Part shown: piece after piece, positions 42,578 through 51,787 of the stretch | Layout of the letters: each line of letters starts with the position of its first letter | Numbering within the stretch: position 1 is the stretch's first letter | Assembly (NCBI GenBank): GCA_964621525.1 | Contig: CAZUMS010000014.1 | Coordinates: forward strand, 61-64,060 | Direction: 5' to 3' | Length of the DNA: 64,000 bases | From: CAZMGV01 sp964621525 [NCBI: uncultured bacterium] | GTDB taxonomy: Bacteria; JAGRBM01 | Notes under the pieces: generated by a model | Databases searched by the model: none | Told to the model about the DNA's origin: nothing | Seen by the model: only the letters and a program-made list of their open reading frames with translations | Position numbers and translations under genes: made by a program

Positions 42578-43714
42578 TCAGCGGATACTCATGAGCGGCT
42601 GCCGGATCACGGCCGAGAGCTGATCGGCGGTTTCGGCTTCCTTCAGGGCGCCAAACTCCGCCGCTGTCCGCGAAGGGACGTTGTACAGCACGTACCGGGG
42701 GCGGGCACCGCTCACGGTAATCATGAACAGCTGCTGGCTGCTGGAAGCGAACCGGACCTGATAGGGCTTGAGGCCCGTATGAAAGAGCAGGTTCGGCCGG
42801 GGACCAATGGCCAGCTCAAGCGGTGCCCGCGACTGGGCCGTCGTCACCAGCAGGGCAAGCGTGCCGTCCGGTGCGATATCGAAAACCGGCCCGACCCTGT
42901 CGGCGATCACCGATCTGGCCGGGGGCCTCGGTGTTTCGTCGCCATCCAGGTCGAACATGACGAGCTGGAAGTCGGCCTTGGTGCCGTCCTTCGCCGGTTC
43001 GAGTCCGTAGAGATTGCCGGCGTGGATCTTCGGCTCGATCAGCGACGTGAAGCTGAAGCTCCGGCGCTCGATGGTGGCGGCGTCCGGCGCAGTCCTGAGG
43101 TCGAGTCCGTCCACGCAGATGGCGAGCACCCGCCCTTCGGTCAGGGTGACGACGATCCAGCCGTCCTTCCACTGGAGCCTGCGGGCCCGGCGGTCGTTGT
43201 CCTGCACCAGCATCACGGTGGTCTTGCGGTCGAGGTCCGAGACATACAGCGCTGCGAGGCCGGCGTTCACCGACGTGTAGACCAGTTTCTTCCCGTCCGG
43301 GCTGAAGGCCGACAGGAGCTGGTACTGCGCCGAGCTTTCGGGCGTGAGCTGCGCGATGGGGACTCCGTTCGCCGGTTCGCTCTTTTCATAGACGACGAGC
43401 TGCTGGACCTGCGTGACCGGGATCGCCCGGACGACGGCGTAACGGTTGCCGTCCGGGGACCAGACCGGATTGAAGGCGAGCTGGGCGACGGTCGTGAGCG
43501 CCATGGCGTCCGGGTGCAGTTCCGCCACGTAGAGTCCGGTTTCCTGGTACATGGTGAATAACGAACCTTTGGGGAAGACGGGTTTGACCTTTTCTTCCTT
43601 CTGGCTGTCGATAGGGTTGCCCTGGGCGTCGAGTTTGCGGACCTCGCGGGCACAGCCCGAGAAGGCAAAAGCGGCGAGCGCGGAAAGTATCGCAATGCGA
43701 ACCGGTTTCTTCAT
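42578..43714 (-). CDS. Beta-propeller lipoprotein (TolB/WD40-like)
   Basis: A 378-residue lipoprotein. The signal peptide ends in the lipobox AFSGC, so the mature chain starts at Cys about residue 20. The body carries TolB-like blade motifs, NPVWSPDGNRYAVVRA and LSAFSPDGKKLVYTSVN, then further beta repeats such as VFDIAPDGTLALLV. Such lipoproteins sit in the inner or outer membrane and bind peptides or partners. It follows the SGNH-like gene on the same strand with an 86-bp gap. No enzymatic residue is visible. Confidence 0.85.
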   Translation of the reverse strand: MKKPVRIAILSALAAFAFSGCAREVRKLDAQGNPIDSQKEEKVKPVFPKGSLFTMYQETGLYVAELHPDAMALTTVAQLAFNPVWSPDGNRYAVVRAIPVTQVQQLVVYEKSEPANGVPIAQLTPESSAQYQLLSAFSPDGKKLVYTSVNAGLAALYVSDLDRKTTVMLVQDNDRRARRLQWKDGWIVVTLTEGRVLAICVDGLDLRTAPDAATIERRSFSFTSLIEPKIHAGNLYGLEPAKDGTKADFQLVMFDLDGDETPRPPARSVIADRVGPVFDIAPDGTLALLVTTAQSRAPLELAIGPRPNLLFHTGLKPYQVRFASSSQQLFMITVSGARPRYVLYNVPSRTAAEFGALKEAETADQLSAVIRQPLMSIR

Positions 43715-43800
43715 GCTGTCAGTTCCGGGCTCCTTGGGACCCGGCCTGTTATAGACCACGGAACCGGGTAGCTGGAAAGGCCCGGGCAATTAAACCTCGT

Positions 43801-44736
43801 TCACGGTGCGGGCGGGGGCGCCTCCTGCCGCGCTGAATTAATCCGGTGGAGTTCTCCCGCCATCCACCGGGCTCCTGAGGGCGTAAAATGGAGATCGTCG
43901 GCGAAGGCTCCGGCGGGCGGAGCGGGAACAGTAAGCGCATCGATGCCGAGACCTTTTAGCGCAGGCAGCAGCAGGCCGGTTCCCCCCGCCTGCTCGTAGG
44001 CGCGGGTCCAGGCGTCGCTTTGTTCCGGGTTCCAAGGGGAGAGAACGACGATCAGCGCGCCGCTCCGGGCCTTCACGACGGCCTCCAGTTCCTTCATTCG
44101 GGCGGAAACCCAGGTCGCCGCTTCGCCGGGATCCCGGATCCGGTCCGTCCATCGGGCGGATTCGTCCCGCCAGCCGGTACGGACCAGAAACAGTTTCCAG
44201 TAATGCCCGAGCAGGATTCCGAGTTCGTACAGCCGGACCGGGCTGTGCCGCTCCCGGGTGTCCATCCAGAAGGGGGGCGGCAGGGGCCTGCGGGACGCCT
44301 CGGTGACGTCGTTCGCGGTCAGGAGTTCGACATAGAGCGGGGAGCTGATTTCTCCGAAGACCTTTTCCACTAGCAGGGCCGGTTCCCTCGCACCATATCC
44401 CGGCATTCCGCCATTGAGGACGTTTATTCCGGAAAGCTCCGCGAGCCGGACAGGAATGGTCTCCTGCGGCCTCAGCCCGGTACCGAACACCACCGAGTCC
44501 CCGAGCAGCACGATGCCGGTGGGATCCCGGAGGTCCCCGCGCAGGCCGAGATGGTTCGTCTTCCCTCCGTCCAGAAACGGCAGGCCGGGGCGCATCCGGT
44601 AGAAGCCGTCCGGCCGGGTTTCATAAAGGGCAACGCCCTCGAAGCCGGCAATCCGGAGCATCGCCTCGAGACTGGTGGCGGCAACGGCGAGCCCGGCCAG
44701 AGCGGCGGCAAAGGCTTTGGGGAACTTCCGGGGCAT
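43801..44736 (-). CDS. SGNH/GDSL-hydrolase-like membrane-anchored protein
   Basis: A 311-residue protein with an N-terminal hydrophobic helix (about 8-27, signal anchor). SGNH blocks are present: IVLLGDSVVFG (nucleophile Ser), GGMPGYG (oxyanion Gly), ELLTANDVTE (Asn) and DDLHFTPSGARW (Asp-x-x-His). These give a plausible Ser-His-Asp site, so an esterase or acyltransferase acting on envelope glycans or lipids is likely. The AlgX/DltD-like and SGNH lipase branches cannot be separated by reading. It is divergent from the chemoreceptor gene, 127 bp apart. Confidence 0.82.
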   Translation of the reverse strand: MPRKFPKAFAAALAGLAVAATSLEAMLRIAGFEGVALYETRPDGFYRMRPGLPFLDGGKTNHLGLRGDLRDPTGIVLLGDSVVFGTGLRPQETIPVRLAELSGINVLNGGMPGYGAREPALLVEKVFGEISSPLYVELLTANDVTEASRRPLPPPFWMDTRERHSPVRLYELGILLGHYWKLFLVRTGWRDESARWTDRIRDPGEAATWVSARMKELEAVVKARSGALIVVLSPWNPEQSDAWTRAYEQAGGTGLLLPALKGLGIDALTVPAPPAGAFADDLHFTPSGARWMAGELHRINSARQEAPPPAP

Positions 44737-44863
44737 TTGCAGGAAATGCTGGGCCCTGGCAAAGCCGGAGTAAAGAGCGCCTGCGGCCGGTGATCCTCAT
44801 CAGCCGCTTCCGTTTTAGGCGGCCTGCCATTAGGCTCCACCAATCCGGATCGGAGAGGTTGGA

Positions 44864-46951
44864 TTGAACAACCGCCAGACAGCTGCTGCCCGCGAGGTGG
44901 AGGCGTGCATACGTACTGCCGTTTTCTGGGGAGCTATTGCCGGAGCGGTTCCGGCGTTCGTGGTGATCGGCGGATACCTCCGGGTGCTCCGCTTCGGGCT
45001 CACCGAACTGACGGCCGCCCTGATGATGCTGGCCATCTTCGTCCTGTCCGTGATCGTCTTTAACTACTACCGGCTCCTCTGGGAACACCGTCCGCTGGTG
45101 AAGGTGCTGGATCTGCTGGACCGGAAAGAGGTTCCCCCGGACGGCGACCTTGACCGTGCAGTGAATGTGGCCCGGACGGCCGGGATCCGTTACCAGATCG
45201 TTTCGACCGTTACCTGGCTGCTGGCGACGGCCTGTGCGTTCGGCTTTCTGCACTGGTCGGGGGACCTGACGCCGTTTGCGATCATGTTCTGGCTGGCGAT
45301 CATCCCCGCCGGATATTTCTGTGCCCACAGCTTCACTTTCTTCATTTACAAACACGCATTCGCGAAAACCATCGCCCGCCTGTCCATGCATCTGGATGTA
45401 GAGCGGGCCGCCCGGCTGGCGCCGTTCAGTCTCGTACAGAAGCTTGTCTTCGGTTTCGTCTCCGTGGCCGGTCTGGCCATGTCGGCCTCCGTGGGCGTGA
45501 CTATCTACCAGCAGCGGATCGATATCGGCCGCCTCGCGACGGTCAATCTGGACCCTGCGATCCGGCAGGTGGCGAAAGCAGCCGGCAGCGGCATGCTCTT
45601 GACGGAAAACCCGGTCACTGCCCTCTGGCCGCATCTCGTCTGGCTCGTCGTTCCGGCGGGTTCAGTTCCTTCCTCGCTGCCGGAAATCTCCAGATACCAC
45701 CCCAGGCTGCGGAGCGCGCTGGACCAGATGGCTCCGGAAGGGGAGATCTGGGATCCGGTGTTCGAGCAGATCGTCATCAGCCGGCCGGTTCCGGATGGCC
45801 GCCGCCTGCTGGTCATCGCCGAGCGGGATTCTTACGGCAGCCCCATCGATGGTGTCCGGCTGGGCCCGTTCGCGGGACTGCTGCTCATTTTCCTTGCCAT
45901 GTTCGCCCAGCTCCGGATGATTGCGAGCGATCTCAGCCAGCCCGTCGAAAAGCTCAGGAAGCGGGCGGAGCGGTTCGCCAACGGCGATCTCTCCGAAACC
46001 GAGCCGGGTTACGCTGACGACGACGTGGGCGTCCTCGACTTCCTGTTCAACCGGGCCGCCCGGACGCTCGGCGAGGCAATCCGCCTGTCGGTGGATCTCG
46101 CCCGGTCCGTGGCCGTGTCGGCGGAACAGACGTCCTCCACGGTCGCCTCGCTCGCCCGTCTCAGCGAGGACCTGAACCACAATTCCGACAAGGCCGGCGA
46201 TGCGCTGCGCGAGATCGACGAGGGCAACCGGAAAGTCGATGCTGTCATGCAGGCGACCCGCGACGGGACCCGCTCGGCCGCCAGCCAGGCGACTCAGGGG
46301 CAGTCCGAACTGGATGCCAATGCCTCGGGGCTCCGGGAACTCGGCGGTGAACTCCAGGAAGTGTTCGCCAGCATCGAGGACCTCTCCGTCCGCGGCCGCA
46401 GGATCCAGGGCATCGTCGAGACCATTCGTGAGATCACCTCCCAGACCAACCTGCTCAGCCTGAACGCGGCCATCGAGGCTGCCCGTGCGGGGGAACATGG
46501 GCTCGGCTTCTCGGTCGTCGCCGACGAGATCCGCAAGCTCGCCGATCATGCCGCCCGGCAGGCGGCCGAGATCGACCGCATCATCCGCGAAGTGACCGAC
46601 GCCATGCAGGCGACGGCAACCCGCGTGCAGGCGGCCCGCGACCGGTTCTCGAGCCGGGAGCAGAGCGTGGGGACAACGGCCTCCAATTTCCAGCGGATCA
46701 CGGCGGCGTTTCTCGATGTGGACCGGACCTTCTCCGAACTCGCGGGACTCATTTCCGCCCAGGTATCACGGTCGGGGGATGCCAGCACGTCACTGGAAAA
46801 GATCCTGCAGGGGCAGCAGGAACAGGCATCGGCCGCCGACGAACTCCTGTCGACCGTTTCCGAACTGGCCCGGCTGGCTGACGATCTCACCCGTCAGCTC
46901 GGAAAATACCGGCTGGCGGGAGCGGCCCCCGATTCCGGCAGAAAGGTCTAG
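44864..46951 (+). CDS. Methyl-accepting chemotaxis protein with four extra N-terminal TM helices
   Basis: A 695-residue chemoreceptor with a TTG start (no ATG lies near). Residues about 18-175 contain four helices in two hairpins. Two classical helices (about 190-210 and 330-348) then flank a short periplasmic domain (about 212-328). A HAMP domain follows ([17 protein letters not shown]). The signalling tip is [21 protein letters not shown] with [13 protein letters not shown]. No C-terminal CheR-tether pentapeptide is present. The CheA/CheW genes are not in the window. It is followed after 6 bp by a GT39-like gene, an odd operon partner. Confidence 0.9.
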   Translation: MNNRQTAAAREVEACIRTAVFWGAIAGAVPAFVVIGGYLRVLRFGLTELTAALMMLAIFVLSVIVFNYYRLLWEHRPLVKVLDLLDRKEVPPDGDLDRAVNVARTAGIRYQIVSTVTWLLATACAFGFLHWSGDLTPFAIMFWLAIIPAGYFCAHSFTFFIYKHAFAKTIARLSMHLDVERAARLAPFSLVQKLVFGFVSVAGLAMSASVGVTIYQQRIDIGRLATVNLDPAIRQVAKAAGSGMLLTENPVTALWPHLVWLVVPAGSVPSSLPEISRYHPRLRSALDQMAPEGEIWDPVFEQIVISRPVPDGRRLLVIAERDSYGSPIDGVRLGPFAGLLLIFLAMFAQLRMIASDLSQPVEKLRKRAERFANGDLSETEPGYADDDVGVLDFLFNRAARTLGEAIRLSVDLARSVAVSAEQTSSTVASLARLSEDLNHNSDKAGDALREIDEGNRKVDAVMQATRDGTRSAASQATQGQSELDANASGLRELGGELQEVFASIEDLSVRGRRIQGIVETIREITSQTNLLSLNAAIEAARAGEHGLGFSVVADEIRKLADHAARQAAEIDRIIREVTDAMQATATRVQAARDRFSSREQSVGTTASNFQRITAAFLDVDRTFSELAGLISAQVSRSGDASTSLEKILQGQQEQASAADELLSTVSELARLADDLTRQLGKYRLAGAAPDSGRKV

Positions 46952-46957
46952 GAGCGG

Positions 46958-48508
46958 TTGGACGCACCGGTCCGCTACCGCAACTGGCTCCTGCCGGTAA
47001 CGGCTGTCGCAGCCGCGCTCAGGCTTCCGGCACTTTTCAGTCTCGACGTTCACACCGACGAGGCGGGCCGCCTCGCCTCGGTGACGCTGCCGGATATTCC
47101 TTTCGCCGCCGGGGCCGCTGCCGCCTGGCAGGGGGCCGTGGGATCGGCGTGGCTGTTCCGGACGATTTTCGAAAGCACGGGGAGTCTTGCGGCACTCCGG
47201 ACCGTTCCCTTCCTTGCCGGAGTGGCCGCCGTCTTCCTGTTCGGGGGGATCGTCCGCCGGGAGCTGGACGACCGGCCTGCACTCCTGGCGGCCCTGCTGT
47301 TTGCCGTGCTGCCGCTCCAGGTCCTCTATTCCGTCCTCGCCGAGGAATATGCCTTTGTCTCCCTGTTCGGCGTGGCCGCCACCGGCCTCGCTCTGGATTT
47401 CGTGAGAGGCAAACCGGTGGATGCGCTCCGGATCGCTCTCATGGCATTCCTCGGCGCCGGCGGGCTGCTCTTCGGCGGGTTCACGTTTCTGGTCTACTGG
47501 CTCGCCCTTGCGGGCGCTGTTGCCTCCGCCCGGTGGCGATTGCTTGCCGGACGCGAATGGTGCTCGCTCGCCGCCGCCCAGCTTCCCCTGCTGCTGCTTC
47601 TGGTCTGGACGCTTGCCGCGATGGAACCCGTCCGCGAGGTGCATGCGGGACTCCTCAAGGCGTTCGGTTTCGATCTCGTGAGATCCGATCCGGCGGCCCT
47701 CGTCGCCGATCTCTGGCTGCATGTGAACTTCTGGTTCTGGATCCGCCCGGCACCGTGGCCGCTGATCGCGGCGGAATCCCTGATCGCCGGATGGCTGATC
47801 TGGATCGCCGTTCAGGCCGCCCGGAGGCCCTCCATGCGGTTCTGGGCAGTGCTCGGCGTGCTGTCCCTGGCCATTCCTGCCGCAGTCTACGGCGCTGCTT
47901 TTGGCCATCCCTTTTATTTTTCGAGGACGTATCTCTTCGCGACGGTACCGCTCGTGGTGCTGCTGGCGCAGGGAGCCGCCGGGCTCGGACGGTTGCGCCT
48001 GTGGGGCGGAATCCTTATTGCGGGAGCACTGGCCGGTTCGCTGCTCCTTTCCTCGAACCGGCATCCGTCGTATCCGCCGCTGCTCGGCCGCCTCTATGAA
48101 GGATTGCGGGCGAATCTCCCCACGGGACGCTCCGTGGCGGTCCACCCCTGGATACTTACGGAAAGTCTTGCCGTGGGATGCCGTCTCGAAGGAAGAGCCT
48201 GCGCAATCCGGTTCGAACGGGCCTGCCATCCGGAGCCGGTCCGGCTGGAAGATTACCGCTCGTTGAAAGCGTGGAAACTGGACCCGGCGGGTCTTGCCCG
48301 TTGTGCGGAGCAAGTCTCCTCAGCCGGGGCCTGTCTGTTGCCGGTGCCGCCTGTGGCGGGACTGGTCGAAGGGAAAAACTCCCTGCCGGAACTGCTTGCT
48401 GCGTCAGGCTACCGGCCGGTCCCGCTCGAAGCGGGGGTGGTGGCCTACTGTCCTCCGGAAGGGCCCTTGCCGGATCACCAGGGTTCGCGGGTTCCGATGA
48501 ACGAGTAG
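46958..48508 (+). CDS. GT39-like membrane glycosyltransferase
   Basis: A 516-residue protein with about 11 helices and a TTG start 6 bp after the chemoreceptor stop. The first extracytoplasmic loop has SLDVHTDEAGRLA, the Asp-Glu motif of dolichyl/undecaprenyl-phosphate-sugar-dependent transferases (GT39, PMT_2). A soluble C-terminal part (about 375-516) has several cysteines (VGCRLEGRACAIRFERACH), unusual for the family. The last 34 bp overlap the 3' end of the convergent aldo/keto reductase gene. The substrate is unknown. Confidence 0.72.
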   Translation: MDAPVRYRNWLLPVTAVAAALRLPALFSLDVHTDEAGRLASVTLPDIPFAAGAAAAWQGAVGSAWLFRTIFESTGSLAALRTVPFLAGVAAVFLFGGIVRRELDDRPALLAALLFAVLPLQVLYSVLAEEYAFVSLFGVAATGLALDFVRGKPVDALRIALMAFLGAGGLLFGGFTFLVYWLALAGAVASARWRLLAGREWCSLAAAQLPLLLLLVWTLAAMEPVREVHAGLLKAFGFDLVRSDPAALVADLWLHVNFWFWIRPAPWPLIAAESLIAGWLIWIAVQAARRPSMRFWAVLGVLSLAIPAAVYGAAFGHPFYFSRTYLFATVPLVVLLAQGAAGLGRLRLWGGILIAGALAGSLLLSSNRHPSYPPLLGRLYEGLRANLPTGRSVAVHPWILTESLAVGCRLEGRACAIRFERACHPEPVRLEDYRSLKAWKLDPAGLARCAEQVSSAGACLLPVPPVAGLVEGKNSLPELLAASGYRPVPLEAGVVAYCPPEGPLPDHQGSRVPMNE

Positions 48509-49497
48509 GGATAGCCCCAGTCGATCTTCGAGGCGGTATCGAGAAGCTTCACGTCGTCGGGGTCCAGTCTGATCGACAGGCAGGCGAGGTTCTCGTCCAG
48601 CTGCTTCACGTTGCGGGCGCCGATAATGATCGACGTCATGCCCGGCTGCTGGCGGAGCCACGCGAGGGAGATGGCCGCCGGGGTGGAGCCGTACTTTTTC
48701 GCCACGGCATCTACAGCCTCGAGCACCTTCCAGTTGTGCTCCCGGTCGATCTGCTTCCAGGAGTCCCGCCACTCCGACAGGCGGGTCCCGGCGGGCGGCG
48801 GCATGCCGGGCCGGTACTTGCCGGAGAGGAATCCGCGGCTGAGCGGAGACCAGATCAGCATCCCGAGCCCGAATGCGCGGCAGGCGGGGACGACCTCGCG
48901 CTCTGCCTCCCGGACGATCAGTGACCACTGGAACTGTACCGAAGCGTAGCCCTGTACATTCATCGCACCGGCGGCGCCCACGGCTTCGCCGAGCCGGTAG
49001 CCCGTATAGTTCGAGCAGCCCACGTAGCGGACCTTCCCCGCCTTCACGAGATCGTCGAGCGCCTGCAGGGTTTCCTCGATGGGGGCCCGGCGGTCCTGCA
49101 TGTGGACCTGGTAGAGGTCGATATAGTCGGTCTGGAGGCGGCGCAGCGACTCCTCGCAGTTCCAGACAATCGACTTGCGGGACAGGCCGTAACTGTTCGG
49201 ATCGGGCCGCCCGGCACCCATCATCATCGGGAACCGGCACTTGGTGGCGACGATGAACTTCTCGCGCCGGCCCTTCATCCACTGGCCGAGCAGCTCCTCG
49301 GAGCGGCCTTCGGAGTAGACGTTCGCCGTATCGACGAAATTGATGCCCTTCTCGAGACAGTGCTCAAGCACCGCTTTCGCCTCGTCATCGGACGAAGTGA
49401 CGCCTTTCATGAAGGTCTGGGATTCGCCGAACGTCATCGCGCCGAGACACAGTTCCGGAACGCGAAGACCCGTCTTGCCGAGGTTTCTGATTTCCAT
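48475..49497 (-). CDS. Aldo/keto reductase
   Basis: A 340-residue NADPH-dependent reductase with the (beta/alpha)8 AKR fold. The catalytic tetrad is visible as Asp and Tyr in DTANVYSEG, Lys in ATKCRF and His in YQVHMQD. WSPLSRGFLSGKYRPG and the cofactor block IIIGARNVKQLDENL follow. It resembles the YghZ/tas-like voltage-channel-beta branch. Substrate unknown. An FNR-like box lies 24-37 bp upstream. Confidence 0.92.
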   Translation of the reverse strand: MEIRNLGKTGLRVPELCLGAMTFGESQTFMKGVTSSDDEAKAVLEHCLEKGINFVDTANVYSEGRSEELLGQWMKGRREKFIVATKCRFPMMMGAGRPDPNSYGLSRKSIVWNCEESLRRLQTDYIDLYQVHMQDRRAPIEETLQALDDLVKAGKVRYVGCSNYTGYRLGEAVGAAGAMNVQGYASVQFQWSLIVREAEREVVPACRAFGLGMLIWSPLSRGFLSGKYRPGMPPPAGTRLSEWRDSWKQIDREHNWKVLEAVDAVAKKYGSTPAAISLAWLRQQPGMTSIIIGARNVKQLDENLACLSIRLDPDDVKLLDTASKIDWGYPYSFIGTREPW

Positions 49498-49520
49498 GTT
49501 CTGGAATTTCGCCGGTTTCT

Positions 49521-49534
49521 GTGATCTGAATCAA
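49521..49534. promoter_or_regulatory. FNR/CRP-like box between divergent genes
   Basis: GTGATCTGAATCAA matches the FNR consensus TTGAT-N4-ATCAA at nine of ten defined positions. It lies 24-37 bp upstream of the aldo/keto reductase start and 47 bp upstream of the lipoprotein start. Confidence 0.4.
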
Positions 49535-49580
49535 GTACGAGCAGCCAGTTCCCGGATATAAGAAATCTCTGGAGCTTCTG

Positions 49581-49955
49581 ATGAGAGCCTTACCGGCCAG
49601 TATAGCTGCATTGCTGTTAGGAACTGTCTTGAGTGGATGCCAGGAGGTTCTGGAGGAATGTTTCGAACCGCTTGGGATGAAGGAATTCACTGCAGAGCCC
49701 ATTGCGCAAACCGGCGAGGGTCTTTTGGTCGTGATTCACTGGAACACCAGTTTCGAAACCGAGAATGAAGGCGGATGCAGCTTGTATCGACGAGGCGCCG
49801 ATAGTCTCGAGGTGCCCATCAAGACGGATGGTGACTTCGACGGCAATGTCGTCGATCTAATTCACGAGTCCGTCGTCTATGGTGTCGATTGCGACCAGAT
49901 TTGCGGCGAAGATCTGGAGCGGGAAATCGAATTCGACTATTCGCCTTACGAGTAA
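49581..49955 (+). CDS. Small cysteine-rich lipoprotein, low GC
   Basis: A 124-residue lipoprotein with signal MRALPASIAALLLGTVLSGC and lipobox LSGC. The mature part is acidic and has several cysteines (ECFEPL, GGCSLYRR, DCDQICGED), which could form disulfides in the periplasm. Its base composition and codon use (frequent TTG, ATA/GAT-type codons) are visibly less GC-rich than the flanking genes, suggesting recent transfer. No domain is recognised. Confidence 0.65.
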   Translation: MRALPASIAALLLGTVLSGCQEVLEECFEPLGMKEFTAEPIAQTGEGLLVVIHWNTSFETENEGGCSLYRRGADSLEVPIKTDGDFDGNVVDLIHESVVYGVDCDQICGEDLEREIEFDYSPYE

Positions 49956-50017
49956 GCTTTCACGGCTCTGGCATGGGGCCGCTCATTTAGGCCGGCCTGA
50001 CGGATCTGCGTGCCGTG

Positions 50018-50395
50018 TCAGCGTTCCGTATCGTCTGGAGCCGCAGGTTTGGCGCCGGGAACGATAGCGAGTTCGGGAGCGTACCGGAGCGCGACGATGG
50101 GCGTCTTCTTGAGCGAGAGGCTTTCGGCGATCGAGTGCCGGATGAACGGCGCTGCCTTTTCGAGGGCTGTCTGGATTTCCTTCTTCGAGTAGGCGAGGGC
50201 CAGGGTCGGCACGCAGACGACGCGGACCCGTGAAAGGTCGGGCGCCACCTCGATGCTGAAGAGATCGAGTCCCTCCAGCTTCGGATCGGAGAGGTGCCGG
50301 ACGATCTGCGACAGCTCGCGGCCGAACACCGAGTGCAGCCGGTCGTCCCGGATCCGCTTGCCCCGGCCGGGAATGTCGGCGCCGGCATCCGTCAT
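50018..50395 (-). CDS. rbfA: 30S ribosome-binding factor A
   Basis: A 125-residue KH-fold protein for late 30S maturation. LHSVFGRELSQIVRHLSDPKL, IEVAPDLSRVRVVCVP and the C-terminal block ALEKAAPFIRHSIAESLSLKKTP with LRYAPE follow the RbfA pattern, though the sequence is divergent. The start MTDAGADIPG follows a GAGG site. It lies 14 bp downstream of ispG in the same direction. No nusA or infB neighbour is present, unlike the classical locus. Confidence 0.8.
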   Translation of the reverse strand: MTDAGADIPGRGKRIRDDRLHSVFGRELSQIVRHLSDPKLEGLDLFSIEVAPDLSRVRVVCVPTLALAYSKKEIQTALEKAAPFIRHSIAESLSLKKTPIVALRYAPELAIVPGAKPAAPDDTER

Positions 50396-50409
50396 CGGGA
50401 ATTACCTCT

Positions 50410-51639
50410 TCAGGCGCGGGGCTGTGAGCCCCACCGCTTCTCGACATACGTATTCAGGAGGTCGATGAAATCTTTCGCGATGGTCTTGCCCTTCAGGGTC
50501 GTGACCTGCTCGCCGTCCTGGTAGACGGGCGCCTTGGGTTCCTCGCCCGTGCCGGGAAGCGAGATGCCGAGGTCGGCGCTCTTGGACTCGCCGGGGCCGT
50601 TCACGATGCAGCCCATGACGGCAACTTTCAGTTCCTCGACGCCGGTGTACCGGGACTTCCACACGGGCATCTGTTCGCGCAGGTAGCCCTGGATCTCGTT
50701 CGCCAGCTCCTGGAACACGGTCGAGGTGGTCCGTCCGCAGCCGGGGCAGGCCGTCACCTGCGGCAGGAAGCTCCGGATTTCCAGCGACTGGAGAATCTGC
50801 TGGCAGATGTAGACCTCTTCGCGCCGGTCGCCGCCCGGCTGGGGCGTGAGCGAAACCCGGATCGTGTCGCCGATCCCCTGTGACAGCAGGATCGAGAGGG
50901 CGGCGGCGGAGCTCACCGTGCCCTTCATGCCCATGCCGGCCTCGGTGAGGCCGAGGTGAAGCGCATAGTCGCAGCGCTTCGCGAACTCGAGATACACCTT
51001 GATGAGTTCGGGGATGTTCGAGATCTTTCCTGACAGGATGATCCGGTCGTGGGGCAGGCCGAACGATTCGGCGAGCTGCGCCGAGTCGATGGCGCTTTTC
51101 ACCATCGCCTCGATGAAGATGTCACCCGCCGACCGCTGGACGGACGCTTTCGTGTTCTCGTCCATGAGCCGGGTGAGCAGGTTCTGGTCCAGGGACCCGC
51201 CGTTCACGCCGATTCGGACTGGTTTGCCGTATTCGATGGCCGCGTCGATCATCGCCCGGAAGTTGGCGTTCTCGCGCTTGCCCATGCCGGCGTTGCCGGG
51301 GTTGATCCGGTACTTGTCCAGAAGCCGGGCACAGTCCTTGTACTTCGTGAGCAGGAGATGGCCGTTGTAGTGGAAATCGCCCACGACCGGGGTCTTGTAG
51401 CCGGCGTCGCGGAGCCGGTTCACAATTTCCGGAACGGCTTCGGCCGACTCGGGGTTGTTCACGGTGATGCGGACGATCTCGGAGCCTGCGTCGGCCAGCA
51501 GCTTGATCTGCTCCAGCGTCGCCTGGACGTCGGCCGTATCGGTGTTGGTCATCGACTGGACGACGACGGGGTGGCCGCCGCCCACGGTCACGGGGCCGAC
51601 TTTTACCGCTGTAGTTTTCTTCCGGGGGAATGCGCTCAT
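50410..51639 (-). CDS. ispG: 4-hydroxy-3-methylbut-2-en-1-yl diphosphate synthase (flavodoxin)
   Basis: A 409-residue IspG (GcpE) of the MEP isoprenoid pathway, converting MEcPP to HMBPP with a [4Fe-4S] cluster. The TIM-barrel begins [22 protein letters not shown]. The cluster ligands are in [10 protein letters not shown] and [11 protein letters not shown], as in the bacterial short form. It lies between speA (148-bp gap) and rbfA on one strand. Confidence 0.96.
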   Translation of the reverse strand: MSAFPRKKTTAVKVGPVTVGGGHPVVVQSMTNTDTADVQATLEQIKLLADAGSEIVRITVNNPESAEAVPEIVNRLRDAGYKTPVVGDFHYNGHLLLTKYKDCARLLDKYRINPGNAGMGKRENANFRAMIDAAIEYGKPVRIGVNGGSLDQNLLTRLMDENTKASVQRSAGDIFIEAMVKSAIDSAQLAESFGLPHDRIILSGKISNIPELIKVYLEFAKRCDYALHLGLTEAGMGMKGTVSSAAALSILLSQGIGDTIRVSLTPQPGGDRREEVYICQQILQSLEIRSFLPQVTACPGCGRTTSTVFQELANEIQGYLREQMPVWKSRYTGVEELKVAVMGCIVNGPGESKSADLGISLPGTGEEPKAPVYQDGEQVTTLKGKTIAKDFIDLLNTYVEKRWGSQPRA

Positions 51640-51787
51640 AGCCGCTGAAGTTCCTTAATTGTTTCCGGGAGTTACAGGCTCCCTCCGGCCGCCGAAGCGC
51701 CGGTACACAGCCCCACACTAGGAGCGGGCCGCGGCCCGGCGCAAGAGCGTGTCCCTTGGCAGCCGCCTGACAGTCCTGACGGCGGGG

